Below are positions 18,476 through 27,388 of a DNA stretch of 64,000 bases, piece after piece. Location of the stretch: the NCBI RefSeq assembly GCF_002751875.1, contig NZ_NMZM01000004.1, positions 124,001-188,000 of the forward strand, in the 5' to 3' direction. Numbering within the stretch: the stretch's first letter is position 1; the number at the start of each line of letters is the position of its first letter. The DNA is from Oceaniglobus indicus. Its GTDB lineage: Bacteria > Pseudomonadota > Alphaproteobacteria > Rhodobacterales > Rhodobacteraceae. Under the pieces are notes generated by a model. The model was not told the DNA's origin, did no database searches, and saw nothing but the letters and a program-made list of their open reading frames with translations. The translations under genes and the position numbers were made by a program.

Positions 18476-19978
18476 ATGTCAGATCCGGAAATCCTTGCGC
18501 TTGAGGGCGTCAGCAAGCTGTTCCCGGGGGTCCGGGCGCTGTCTGATGTGACGCTGCGCCTGTTTGCGGGCCAGGTGACCGCCCTGATCGGAGAAAACGG
18601 CGCCGGGAAGTCCACGCTGGTCAAGATCCTGACCGGCATCTATCAGCCCGACGGCGGGCGGATCCTGCTGGACGGGGCCGAGGTGCATTTTCCCACGGCC
18701 CAGCACGCCGCCGCGGCGGGCATCACGGCGATCCATCAGGAAACCGTGCTGTTCGACGATCTTTCGGTGGCCGAAAACATCTTTCTGGGCCACGCTCCGC
18801 GCACCCGTTTCGGCCTGATCGACACCGCGGCGATGATGGAGCGGTCGGGCGCGATCCTGCGCGACATCGGTGCCACGTTCGATCCGGGGTTGAAGCTGCA
18901 TGACCTCGGCATCGCCAAGAAGCATCTGGTCGCCATCGCCCGCGCGCTGTCGGTGGATGCCCGTGTCGTGGTCATGGACGAACCCACCGCGGCCCTGTCG
19001 CACAAGGAAATCACCGAGCTTTACGATCTGGTCGACCAGCTCAAGGCGCAGGGCAAGGCGATCCTGTTCATCAGCCACAAGTTTGACGAGATCTTCCGCA
19101 TTGCCGACCGTTATACCGTGTTCCGCGACGGGCAGTTCGTGGGCGAGGGCGCCATGGACGATGTCGATCAAGGCGCGTTGGTGCAGATGATGGTCGGCCG
19201 CCCGGTCGATCAGATCTTTCCCAAACGGGAACGGCTGGCCGGGACCGAGGTGCTGCGCGTCGCCGGCTATGACCACCCGACCGAATTCGCCGACATCAAC
19301 TTTGCCCTGCATCGCGGCGAAATCCTGGGCTTTTACGGCTTGGTCGGGGCCGGGCGGTCGGAATTCATGCAGGCGCTGTTCGGCATCACCAAACCGTCCA
19401 AGGGCGCGGTGCGCATCGACGGCAAGGTGCGTGTGCTGCGATCGCCGGCCGAGGCGGTGGCGGCCGGCATCGTCTATGTGCCCGAGGATCGCGGCGCCCA
19501 GGGCACGATCCGCGCGCTGCCGATCTTTCAGAACGTCACGCTGCCGTCGCTGCACGTCACGTCGCACAACGGCTTCCTGCGCCTGGCCGAGGAGTTCAGG
19601 CTGGCGCGTCAATACACCGAACGGCTGGATCTGCGCGCGGCATCGTTGGATCAGGCGGTGGGGAACCTGTCGGGGGGCAACCAGCAGAAGGTCGTGATCG
19701 CCAAATGGCTGGCGACAAGGCCCAAGGTGATCATCCTCGACGAGCCGACCAAGGGGATCGACATCGGATCGAAGGCGGCGGTGCATGAGTTCATGGCCGA
19801 ACTGGCGGCCGAGGGGCTGGCCGTGATCATGGTCAGCTCGGAAATCCCCGAGATCCTGGGCATGTCGGACCGGGTCATCGTCATGCGCGAAGGACGCATT
19901 GTGGCCGAGTTGGACGGCGACGGGCTGACGCCCGAAACCCTGGTGCGCCACGCCGCGGGCATTGGAGAAGACCCATGA
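18476..19978 (+). CDS. rhaT: rhamnose ABC transporter, ATP-binding protein
   Basis: A 500-residue duplicated ATPase of the RbsA/RhaT type. The first domain has GENGAGKSTLVKIL (Walker A) and VVVMDEPTAALSHKE (Walker B). The second has YGLVGAGRSEFMQAL in the Walker A position, NLSGGNQQKVVIAKWL (signature) and VIILDEPTKGIDIGSKA (Walker B). The first domain carries no clear LSGGQ (it reads DLGIAKKHLVAIARAL), which is usual in this family. It overlaps rhaP by four bases. The gene name follows Rhizobium usage; this is not the enteric rhamnose-proton symporter of the same name. Confidence 0.93.
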   Translation: MSDPEILALEGVSKLFPGVRALSDVTLRLFAGQVTALIGENGAGKSTLVKILTGIYQPDGGRILLDGAEVHFPTAQHAAAAGITAIHQETVLFDDLSVAENIFLGHAPRTRFGLIDTAAMMERSGAILRDIGATFDPGLKLHDLGIAKKHLVAIARALSVDARVVVMDEPTAALSHKEITELYDLVDQLKAQGKAILFISHKFDEIFRIADRYTVFRDGQFVGEGAMDDVDQGALVQMMVGRPVDQIFPKRERLAGTEVLRVAGYDHPTEFADINFALHRGEILGFYGLVGAGRSEFMQALFGITKPSKGAVRIDGKVRVLRSPAEAVAAGIVYVPEDRGAQGTIRALPIFQNVTLPSLHVTSHNGFLRLAEEFRLARQYTERLDLRAASLDQAVGNLSGGNQQKVVIAKWLATRPKVIILDEPTKGIDIGSKAAVHEFMAELAAEGLAVIMVSSEIPEILGMSDRVIVMREGRIVAELDGDGLTPETLVRHAAGIGEDP

Positions 19979-20961
19979 TCGTCACACGTTTCCTGGCCTC
20001 GCGCGAGGCGATCCTGCTGGGCGCGCTGGTCGCGCTGCTGGCGCTGATCGCGATCCGATTTCCGGCCTTTGTCGCGCCCGCCAACCTGTTGCGGGTGTTC
20101 AACGACACCTCGCTTCTGATCATCCTGACCCTGGGGCAGATGGTGGTGATCCTGACCCGCTGCATCGACCTGTCGGTGGCCGCCAACCTGGCGTTGACCG
20201 GCATGGCCTGCGCGTTGCTGAACGTGGCCATGCCCGGGGTGCCGGTGGTCGTGATCGTGGCCTTTGCCGTCGCGCTGGGGGCTTTCCTGGGCGCGATCAA
20301 CGGTGTTCTGGTCTGGAAGCTGGACATCCCGCCGATCGTCGTCACGCTGGGCACAATGACGATCTATCGTGGCACGATCTTCCTGATGTCGGGGGGCACC
20401 TGGGTGAACAGCCATGAAATGACGGTCGCCTTCCGCGCGCTGCCCCGCGCCACGTTCCTGGGCGTGTCGATGCTGACGTGGATCGCTGTCGTCGTGATCG
20501 CGCTGGTGGCGCTGGTCCTGACGCGCACGCCGCTGGGGCGGGCGTTCTATGCCGTGGGGGGCAATCCGAACGCGGCGGTCTATACCGGGATCGATGTGGG
20601 GCGCACCCAATTCTGGGCCTTCACCCTGGCGGGTGCATTGGCCGGGCTCGCGGGATACCTTTGGATCGCGCGCTATGCCGTCGCCTATGTCGACATCGCG
20701 TCTGGGTTCGAGCTGGACGTCGTTGCCGCCTGCGTGATCGGGGGTATCGCCATATCGGGCGGTATCGGGTCCGTCGGGGGCGCGGTTCTGGGGGCGCTGT
20801 TTCTGGGTGTGATCAAGAACGCGTTGCCGGTCGTCGACATCTCGCCGTTCTGGCAGCTGGCGATTTCCGGCGCGGCCATCGTGATCGCGGTCGCGCTGAA
20901 CACCCGGGCCAACCGCACGAGGGGCCGCGTGATCCTGAAATCGGCGGAGCACGTGACATGA
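19975..20961 (+). CDS. rhaP: rhamnose ABC transporter, permease
   Basis: A 328-residue BPD_transp_2 permease with about nine or ten hydrophobic segments. The conserved motif CIDLSVAANLALTGMACALL and the loop RTPLGRAFYAVGGNPNAAVYTGI of ribose/rhamnose-type permeases are present. The start codon overlaps the rhaT stop (ATGA) and the stop overlaps the next start, so rhaT, rhaP and rhaQ are translated as a coupled set. Confidence 0.92.
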   Translation: MIVTRFLASREAILLGALVALLALIAIRFPAFVAPANLLRVFNDTSLLIILTLGQMVVILTRCIDLSVAANLALTGMACALLNVAMPGVPVVVIVAFAVALGAFLGAINGVLVWKLDIPPIVVTLGTMTIYRGTIFLMSGGTWVNSHEMTVAFRALPRATFLGVSMLTWIAVVVIALVALVLTRTPLGRAFYAVGGNPNAAVYTGIDVGRTQFWAFTLAGALAGLAGYLWIARYAVAYVDIASGFELDVVAACVIGGIAISGGIGSVGGAVLGALFLGVIKNALPVVDISPFWQLAISGAAIVIAVALNTRANRTRGRVILKSAEHVT

Positions 20962-21941
20962 GCATCAGCGAACGCCACATTCCCGACCGCCTGAAAAGCC
21001 CGCTGGAGACGCGCCTGAAAAGCTGGGAGTCGCTGTTGTTGCTGGTGGCGGTGGCGATCTTCGTCCTGAACAGTTTCGCCAGCCCGTATTTCCTGAACGC
21101 CTGGAACCTGTCGGATGCCACGTTCAACTTTACCGAAAAGGCGATGATCGCCTTCGCCATGGCGCTGTTGATCGTGTCGGGCGAAATCGACCTGTCGGTG
21201 GCCGCGATCATCGCACTGGCGTCCACCGCCATGGGGGCGGCGGCGCAGGTCGGGATGGGGCCTGTGCCGCTGACCCTGATCGGTCTGGGGGTGGGGCTGG
21301 CGTGCGGCGCGTTCAACGGTGCGCTGGTCACGGGCCTTGGCCTGCCGTCCATCGTCGTGACCATCGGCACGATGAGCCTGTTTCGCGGCATCAGCTATAT
21401 CGTCCTGGGCGACGGCGCCTATGGCGGCTATCCGGCGGGCTTCGCGGTGTTCGGCCAAGGCTATGTCTGGTGGGTGATCACCTGGGAGATGGTGTTCTTC
21501 ACAGTGCTGGCCGTCGGTTTCGGCGTCTTGCTGCACAAGACCAACTTCGGGCGCGCGGTCTATGCCATCGGCAACAACCCCACGGCGGCGATGTTTTCCG
21601 GCATCCGGGTGGGCCGCGTCAAGTTCATCCTGTTCCTGCTGACCGGGCTGATGTCAGGGGTCGCCGCGATCTGCTTGACCTCGCGCCTGGGATCGACACG
21701 CCCGTCGATCGCCTTCGGGATGGAGCTTGAGGTGGTGACGATGGTCGTGCTGGGCGGCGTGTCGATCCTGGGCGGATCGGGCACCATCCCCGGCGTCGTG
21801 ATCGCCGCCTTCGTGATGGGGCTGGTGACGTTCGGGCTTGGCCTGCTGAACGTGCCGGGGATCGTGATGTCGATCCTGATCGGCTGTCTGCTGATCGGGG
21901 TGATCGCGCTGCCGCGGCTTTGGTCGAAATGGCGGGCATGA
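20958..21941 (+). CDS. rhaQ: rhamnose ABC transporter, second permease
   Basis: A 327-residue permease paralogous to rhaP. It begins with a charged cytoplasmic tail (MSISERHIPDRLKSPLETRL) and then has about nine hydrophobic segments, with GEIDLSVAAIIALASTAMGA and the loop NFGRAVYAIGNNPTAAMFSGI. The ATG overlaps the rhaP stop by four bases. RhaP and RhaQ presumably form the channel heterodimer. In rhizobia the next gene is rhaU; here the next gene, after 40 bases, is rhaK. Confidence 0.92.
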   Translation: MSISERHIPDRLKSPLETRLKSWESLLLLVAVAIFVLNSFASPYFLNAWNLSDATFNFTEKAMIAFAMALLIVSGEIDLSVAAIIALASTAMGAAAQVGMGPVPLTLIGLGVGLACGAFNGALVTGLGLPSIVVTIGTMSLFRGISYIVLGDGAYGGYPAGFAVFGQGYVWWVITWEMVFFTVLAVGFGVLLHKTNFGRAVYAIGNNPTAAMFSGIRVGRVKFILFLLTGLMSGVAAICLTSRLGSTRPSIAFGMELEVVTMVVLGGVSILGGSGTIPGVVIAAFVMGLVTFGLGLLNVPGIVMSILIGCLLIGVIALPRLWSKWRA

Positions 21942-21981
21942 GGGCGCGCCGCACCTGTTTCCCGTGAGCGATGGAGGTATC

Positions 21982-23337
21982 ATGCGCCGGATTTCTGTCA
22001 TCGATATCGGCAAGACCAACGTGAAACTGGCGATGGTCGGTCTGGACAGCGGCAGCGAACTGGCGGTGCTGACCCGCCCCAACACGCCGCTCGCGGCGCC
22101 ACCCTATCGCCATTTCGACACCGAAGGGCATTGGCAGTTCATCCTTGACGGTTTGGCGGTTTTCCAGGGCCGGTTCGGGGTCGATGGCATCGCGGTAACG
22201 ACCCATGGCGCCAGCGGCGCATTGCTGGACGCGGCGGGCAACCTGGCCGTGCCGATCCTGGATTACGAGGATCCGGGGCCGGATAGCGTGGCCGCGGAAT
22301 ATGATCGCCTGCGCCCCGATTTCGCCGACACTGGAACACCCCGCCTGCCGGGCGGATTGAACCTGGGCGCGCAGATCCACTGGCAGTTCGCGCGCGATCC
22401 CGGTCTGGCGGCGCGAACGGCGACGGTTCTGACCTATCCGCAATACTGGGCGTTCAGACTGACCGGCGTGCGGTCCTGCGACGTCACATCGCTGGGCTGT
22501 CACAGCGACCTGTGGCTGCCGGGGCAGGGCGCATTGTCGCCCCTGTGCGCGCAGCTGGGAATCCAGCACAAGATCGCGCCCCGGCGTCGCCCGGACGACA
22601 TCCTCGGCCCGGTCCTTCCCGAAATCGCGGCGCGTTGCGGGCTGAGTGCCGACACGCCGGTGGTCTGTGGCATCCACGATTCGAACGCGTCGCTCTATCC
22701 CTATCTGCTGGCACGACCGGCGCCGTTCTCGGTGGTGTCCACCGGCACCTGGATCGTCGTCATGGCCGTGGGCGCCGAACAGCGTGCGCCGGCGGAAGAC
22801 ACGCAGATCAACACCGATGCCATGGGCAATCCGTCGCCGTCGGTGCGTTTCATGGGCGGGCGCACCTATGAAACCCTGACACAGGGGATGACCGGCGTCC
22901 CCGACGCCGCCGCCATCCGCGCCGTGTCGGATCAGCGGATCATGCTGTTGCCGGACCCGAACGCCACTGGCGCGTTCACGGCCCGCGCGCCCCGGTGGCA
23001 GGGGCCAGCACCCGCGCCTGGCTCGGGCACCTGCGCGGTTGCCGTATCCTATTACCTTGCATTGCTGACGGCCAACGCGCTGGACCAGATCGGCGCACGG
23101 GGGCCGATCGTCGTCGAGGGGTCTTTCGCGCGCAACGCCGATTGGTTGCGCATGTTGGCCACGGCCTGCGGAAAACCCGTCTCGGCCACCGAATCGGCCA
23201 CCGGAACCAGCCTTGGTGCGGCGCTGTTGTTCGCGCCCCGGGGGGCCGGCAACGCGGTCGCGCAAACCGTGCCGCCCGATCCGGCGCTGACGCGCTATGT
23301 TCGCGACTGGCGCGGGGCGATCGGCATCACGCCCTGA
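21982..23337 (+). CDS. rhaK: FGGY-family sugar kinase, L-rhamnulokinase
   Basis: A 451-residue FGGY kinase. The ATP-site start MRRISVIDIGKTNVKLAMV, THGASGALLDAAG, VVCGIHDSNASLYPYL, VVSTGTWIVVMAVG and the C-terminal GPIVVEGSFARN segment match the rhizobial RhaK branch, which differs from enteric RhaB. It phosphorylates L-rhamnulose, the product of RhaI and substrate source for RhaD. GGAGG lies five bases before the chosen ATG. It is the last clear gene of the rhaRSTPQK unit. Confidence 0.9.
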   Translation: MRRISVIDIGKTNVKLAMVGLDSGSELAVLTRPNTPLAAPPYRHFDTEGHWQFILDGLAVFQGRFGVDGIAVTTHGASGALLDAAGNLAVPILDYEDPGPDSVAAEYDRLRPDFADTGTPRLPGGLNLGAQIHWQFARDPGLAARTATVLTYPQYWAFRLTGVRSCDVTSLGCHSDLWLPGQGALSPLCAQLGIQHKIAPRRRPDDILGPVLPEIAARCGLSADTPVVCGIHDSNASLYPYLLARPAPFSVVSTGTWIVVMAVGAEQRAPAEDTQINTDAMGNPSPSVRFMGGRTYETLTQGMTGVPDAAAIRAVSDQRIMLLPDPNATGAFTARAPRWQGPAPAPGSGTCAVAVSYYLALLTANALDQIGARGPIVVEGSFARNADWLRMLATACGKPVSATESATGTSLGAALLFAPRGAGNAVAQTVPPDPALTRYVRDWRGAIGITP

Positions 23338-23403
23338 AATGCGATGACGCGGTGGCGGTGGCCGCTATGCTGGGCGCGACCCGAAAACCCGAAAGGACAG
23401 CCC

Positions 23404-23754
23404 ATGTATGTCGATGTCATGGTGGCCGCGGTGAAGACCGCCGAACGCGCGGCTTATGTCGCCATATCCGCGGAAATGGGCGAGATCTTCCGCGGAAACG
23501 GCGCCCTCGGATATCTCGAATGCTGGGGGCAGGACGTGCCGATGGGCGAACTCACGTCGTTTCCCCGGGCGGTGAAGATGGAAGCGGACGAAACCTGTGC
23601 GGTCTGCGTGATCACCTATCCCGACAAGGCGACGCGCGATGCCTGCATGGGGGCGGTCATGGGCAACCCCCGCGCCGAGGAACTGATGCAAAGCACACCG
23701 ATCGATGGAAAGCGGATGATTTTCGGCGGCTTCGACGCCTGCGTGACGCTCTGA
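23404..23754 (+). CDS. DUF1428 family protein (dimeric alpha/beta-barrel fold)
   Basis: A 116-residue protein starting MYVDVMVAAVKTAERAAYVA, with ALGYLECWGQDVP and IDGKRMIFGGFDACV near the end, matching DUF1428 (YbaA-like), a small dimeric alpha/beta-barrel. No enzyme activity is established. It starts 66 bases after rhaK and could be on the same transcript. The missing rhamnose mutarotase RhaU belongs to a related fold superfamily, but the sequence lacks the RhaU signature as far as I can see. Confidence 0.82.
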   Translation: MYVDVMVAAVKTAERAAYVAISAEMGEIFRGNGALGYLECWGQDVPMGELTSFPRAVKMEADETCAVCVITYPDKATRDACMGAVMGNPRAEELMQSTPIDGKRMIFGGFDACVTL

Positions 23755-23761
23755 TCCGGGG

Positions 23762-24427
23762 TCAGTCGCGGCGCAGGATCAGGATGCGATTGTTCGCCGG
23801 CACCGCGATCAATGCGGTGAACGACAGGCCCGCGGCCTGACCCAGCGCGCGCACCGCGCCGGTGTCGCGCAGACCCCATCGCGGATCATCGGCCCGCAGC
23901 GCCGCATCGAACGCGATGTTGCCGGGGCCCGTGTCCACGCCCGGTTCGATGAACGGTCCGTAAAACACCAGAAGACCGCCACGATCGAGCGCCTGTCCCG
24001 CGCCCGCTATGATCCCCTGCATGACGGCGGGTGGTGCGATATGGATCACGTTCATCGCAACAACCGCTGCCAGCCGTCCGACCGCTCCGCCCCACTGTGC
24101 GGCCGCGTCCAGATCAAGGGGTCGTGGCATATCGACGCCCAGTTCGCGCGCCCAGGCCTGCGCCGATGCGCGATGCGCCGGATGGATATCGCTCGCCAGC
24201 CATGTCAGGTGGGGAAACGCAAGTGCGAACTGCGCCGCATGCTGTCCGGTGCCGCAACCGATTTCAAGAACGGTTCCGTGCAACCCGGTCAGCCAGGGCG
24301 ACAACGCCGCGATCGTCGGTGGTGAATTGCGTGCCACGACGCGCGAGAACAACCTGTCGTCCGCTGCGTCCGGCTCGCGCGACCGGATATAACACGACGT
24401 ATGCCCCGAAGTGGGCGCGCCGGTCAT
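23762..24427 (-). CDS. DUF938 family SAM-dependent methyltransferase
   Basis: A 221-residue protein. DRLFSRVVARNSPPTIAALS followed by GTVLEIGCGTGQHAAQFALA (SAM motif I), then WLASDIHPAHR and VVAMNVIHIAPPAV and LLVFYGPFIEPG, is the DUF938 pattern. The substrate is unknown. The first Met of the frame is used; a later start is possible. The gene converges on DUF1428 with a 7-base gap and lies 19 bases downstream of infC, so it may be cotranscribed with infC. Confidence 0.83.
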   Translation of the reverse strand: MTGAPTSGHTSCYIRSREPDAADDRLFSRVVARNSPPTIAALSPWLTGLHGTVLEIGCGTGQHAAQFALAFPHLTWLASDIHPAHRASAQAWARELGVDMPRPLDLDAAAQWGGAVGRLAAVVAMNVIHIAPPAVMQGIIAGAGQALDRGGLLVFYGPFIEPGVDTGPGNIAFDAALRADDPRWGLRDTGAVRALGQAAGLSFTALIAVPANNRILILRRD

Positions 24428-24446
24428 GCCGCCGCGCCCGGCCGGA

Positions 24447-25001
24447 TCATTTGTTCAGGGGGCCGATCAGCATGACCATCTGCCGGCCTTCGATCTTGGG
24501 AAAGTTCTCGACCTTGCCGAGTTCCTTGGTGTCTTCCGCGATCCGTTCGAGCAGCGCACGTCCCAGGTTCTGGTGGGCCATCTCGCGGCCGCGGAAACGC
24601 AGGGTCACCTTCACCTTGTCGCCGCCTTCCAGGAACTTGACGACGTTGCGCATCTTCACATCGTAATCGTGGGTGTCGGTGTTCGGGCGGAACTTGACCT
24701 CCTTGATGTCGATGATCTTCTGCTTCTTGCGTGCTTCGTTCTCACGCTTCTGCGTCTCGTACTTGAACTTGCCGAAGTCCATGATCTTGACGACAGGGGG
24801 CGCGGCGTTTGGCGAAATCTCGACCAGATCCAGCCCGGCCTGTTCGGCCAGTTGCATACCACGTTCCGGTGTCACGACACCGATGTTTTCGCCTTCCGCA
24901 CCGATCAGGCGAATCTCCGGCGCGCGGATACGGTCGTTGACGCGGGGGCCGGTATCGCGCTGGGGCGGGGCGTTGTGAGGTCTGCGAGCGATGGTGGTCA
25001 T
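24447..25001 (-). CDS. infC: translation initiation factor IF-3
   Basis: A 184-residue IF-3 with the N-terminal [20 protein letters not shown] and the linker-proximal [31 protein letters not shown]. The C-terminal domain has [17 protein letters not shown] and RQMVMLIGP. It binds the 30S subunit and checks the start codon. The chosen start is ATG; in many bacteria infC uses a rare start such as ATT for autocontrol, and no such device is needed to explain this one. The 214 bases upstream carry no gene. Confidence 0.96.
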   Translation of the reverse strand: MTTIARRPHNAPPQRDTGPRVNDRIRAPEIRLIGAEGENIGVVTPERGMQLAEQAGLDLVEISPNAAPPVVKIMDFGKFKYETQKRENEARKKQKIIDIKEVKFRPNTDTHDYDVKMRNVVKFLEGGDKVKVTLRFRGREMAHQNLGRALLERIAEDTKELGKVENFPKIEGRQMVMLIGPLNK

Positions 25002-25215
25002 CCTTGTTTTGTTGCTTATGGCGGAAAATAGCCACCACGGGCGGGCTATTCAAGCTGCCTTTGACATGTCGGGTGCCGGTCGGGCGAAAATCCCCGACGC
25101 ATCAGCGCGAATGCGGCCGATCGGCGGGCACGCCGGGCGTTCCGGCGGTCTCGTTCACCGGTCGACAATCGAAATCGTCACCATCCGCGTCTGCCGCGCC
25201 GCCGAATCGCCCCCG

Positions 25216-26046
25216 TCAGCCGACAAAGGCCTTTTCGACGACATACTCGGCCGGCTCGCTGTTCGCCCCCTCGCGCAGGCCGAACCCCTCGAGGATTTCT
25301 TTCATGTCGATGTTCAGCCCCATGGAGCCGCAGACCATGGCGCGGTCCGTCTCGCGCGACATGGGGGGCACGCCGAGGTCGGCAAAGATCTCGCCCGAGC
25401 GCAGCTTGTCGGTCACCCGGCCCATCCGGGCACTGTGTTCCCGCGTCGTGGTCGGATAATACCGCAGCTTGTCGACACCGCCCTCGGTCAGCTCGCGCAT
25501 CATCTCGTCGGACTTGATCTCTTCGACCAGAAGCCGCCCGTATTCCAGTTCGGCAACATCGCGGCAGGTGTGGGTGAGGATGACGTCTTCGTAATCCTCA
25601 TAGGTCTGCGGTTCGCGAATCAGCGACGCGAAGGGTGCGATTCCGGTGCCGGTGGCGAAAAACCACAGCCGCTTGCCGGGCAGCAACGCATCATGCACCA
25701 GGGTGCCCACCGGCTTGGGCCGCAGGATGATCTGATCGCCCGCCTTGATGTGTTGCAGGCGACTGGTCAGCGGTCCGTCCTGCACCTTGATCGAATAAAA
25801 CTCCAACTCGTCATCCCAGGCCGGCGAGGCAATGGAATAGGCGCGCAACAGCGGCTTCTGACGTCCGGTCTTGGGATCCGGATCACCCATCAGGCCGATC
25901 ATCACGAATTCCCCCGACCGAAACCGCAGCGACGCGGGCCGGGTCACGCGGAAGGAAAACAGGCGGTCCGTCCAGTGGCGCACGTCGGTCACCGTCTGGG
26001 CGTCGGGAAGGGTGGGTGTCACAGTCACGGTCACATGCTCGTTCAT
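25216..26046 (-). CDS. fpr: ferredoxin--NADP reductase
   Basis: A 276-residue FAD-dependent reductase. The FAD site RAYSIASPAWDDELEFYSIK, the NADP site FATGTGIAPFASLIREP and the C-terminal VCGSMGLNIDMKEILEGFGLREG match the bacterial Fpr subclass. It is the last gene of a cys operon and probably supplies electrons, through ferredoxin, to the sulfite reductase encoded in the same unit, since no cysJ flavoprotein gene is present. Confidence 0.92.
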   Translation of the reverse strand: MNEHVTVTVTPTLPDAQTVTDVRHWTDRLFSFRVTRPASLRFRSGEFVMIGLMGDPDPKTGRQKPLLRAYSIASPAWDDELEFYSIKVQDGPLTSRLQHIKAGDQIILRPKPVGTLVHDALLPGKRLWFFATGTGIAPFASLIREPQTYEDYEDVILTHTCRDVAELEYGRLLVEEIKSDEMMRELTEGGVDKLRYYPTTTREHSARMGRVTDKLRSGEIFADLGVPPMSRETDRAMVCGSMGLNIDMKEILEGFGLREGANSEPAEYVVEKAFVG

Positions 26047-26131
26047 CGGGAGGTCCGTTGTTCGTTAGCAGACAAATGAGGGTCGGAAAAGTGCCGCCGC
26101 CCCGGTTCGATGGGGTTTCGGCACGGCGCCA

Positions 26132-26536
26132 TCAGGGATGCGCCCGGTTGTCGCGGGTGCCGCGCAAGCGCGACTGATAATCATGCGCCCGCCAATCGGC
26201 CCGGGCCAGCCATTGGGCCTCGGGTTGGCGCGCCGCCAGGGCCGCGTCGATTTCGACCTCGTCGAACCCGCACCGCCGGGCCATGGTGTATTGATCCGCG
26301 ATGACATGCCCGCGCGCGCGCAGCCGCCCGGTGTATCCCCGCTGTCGCAGCCGCCGGGCAATGGTAAATCCGCGCCCGTCGCTGAATCCCGTGAATTCGA
26401 CCACGATCGCCGTGATCCCGTCAAACGACAGGGTTTCGGGATCGGTGTCCGCCGTCACCTCAAGAGGTTCCGCGCCGTTCGCGCCCCGGGTCAGCGTCTC
26501 GGGGCCGAACCCCGTATCGGTTACAATCACGCTCAT
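26132..26536 (-). CDS. DUF934 domain protein
   Basis: A 134-residue protein with IVVEFTGFSDGRGFTIARRL, RGHVIADQYTMARRCGFDEVEI and a C-terminal DWRAHDYQSRLR, the DUF934 pattern, always linked to cysI/cysH genes. It has been described as an uncharacterised oxidoreductase-associated protein in sulfur assimilation; its biochemical role is not known. GAGGT precedes the ATG. A copy of the GAGTATTT element lies between it and cysH. Confidence 0.87.
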   Translation of the reverse strand: MSVIVTDTGFGPETLTRGANGAEPLEVTADTDPETLSFDGITAIVVEFTGFSDGRGFTIARRLRQRGYTGRLRARGHVIADQYTMARRCGFDEVEIDAALAARQPEAQWLARADWRAHDYQSRLRGTRDNRAHP

Positions 26537-26570
26537 CTCATACCTCGCTTGTGAAACCCGCGGCGGGGCT

Positions 26571-26595
26571 TCTCATTGATCCAAATACTCATTGC
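26571..26595 (-). repeat. GAGTATTT element after cysH
   Basis: The minus strand reads TGAGTATTTGGATCAATGAG here, 57 bases after the cysH stop, with the T-rich core at 26583-26591. It has the same core and orientation as the other copies at 2145, 31444 and 59271. Confidence 0.5.
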
Positions 26596-26647
26596 ACCGG
26601 TCCGGGCGGCGCACCGATGGCCGGTCGGGACAGCACCGGCGCCGCGC

Positions 26648-27388
26648 TCATGCTGCGCCGCGCACCAGGCGACCTTCGACAAAGTGGATGCCGCATTCGT
26701 CCTTGGCGCGGCCGCGCCAGCGTCCGGCGCGGTCGTCCTCGCCCTGTGCCACCGGTGCGGTGCAGGGTGCGCACCCGATCGACCGGAACCCCTGCGCCAC
26801 CAGCGGATGACGGGGCAGGCGATTGTTGATCATGTATTCCTGCACGTCGTCGCGGTGCCAATGGGCCAGGGGGTTGACCTTGATGCGCTCCGTTCCCGGC
26901 TCGACCTCGAAAAAATCCAGGGCGGCGCGGGTGGCGCCCTGATACCTCTTGCGTCCGGTGATCCAGCCATCGAACGGCGCCAGCGCCGTCAGCAGCGGCC
27001 GTGTCTTGCGGAGCGCACAGCAGGCGTCGGGATCGCTGCGGTGCAGGATCGCATCGGGATCGTTCAGGAACAGCGCATCGCGGTCGGGCGTGATCACCCG
27101 CACATCGCCCAAGCGCAGCCGTTCCGCGACGTCGCGCTGATAGGCCAGCGTTTCGTGGAACAGCATCTCGGTGTCGAGGAAAAGCACCGGCACGCTGCGG
27201 TCGATGACCGCGACCATGTGCAGCAATGCCACCGACTCGGCACCGAAGGACGAGACCATGGCGATGGATCCGACCTGCGGGTCGCTCAGCGCGTGTTCTA
27301 GGACGGCCGAGGCCGAATGGTGCGCATAACGGCGGTTCAGGTCCGCCACACGTTCCGCGACGGGGGCCAGCGGCGCCTCAAGCGGCAT
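26648..27388 (-). CDS. cysH: assimilatory adenylyl-sulfate (APS) reductase
   Basis: A 246-residue PAPS/APS reductase family protein. The PP-loop region MVSSFGAESVALLHMV, FLDTEMLFHETLAYQ and the C-terminal GCAPCT are present. The paired cysteines ACCALRK and GCAPCT, which bind a [4Fe-4S] cluster, mark the APS-specific bacterial type rather than the enteric PAPS type. The start at 27388 overlaps the end of cysI by 11 bases. It converts APS to sulfite for CysI. Confidence 0.94.
   Translation of the reverse strand: MPLEAPLAPVAERVADLNRRYAHHSASAVLEHALSDPQVGSIAMVSSFGAESVALLHMVAVIDRSVPVLFLDTEMLFHETLAYQRDVAERLRLGDVRVITPDRDALFLNDPDAILHRSDPDACCALRKTRPLLTALAPFDGWITGRKRYQGATRAALDFFEVEPGTERIKVNPLAHWHRDDVQEYMINNRLPRHPLVAQGFRSIGCAPCTAPVAQGEDDRAGRWRGRAKDECGIHFVEGRLVRGAA

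Noticed and set aside
25002-25215. Attenuator or leader peptide upstream of infC
   Set aside because: No convincing hairpin series or leader frame. The region is on the 5' side of infC but shows nothing beyond ordinary GC-rich sequence.
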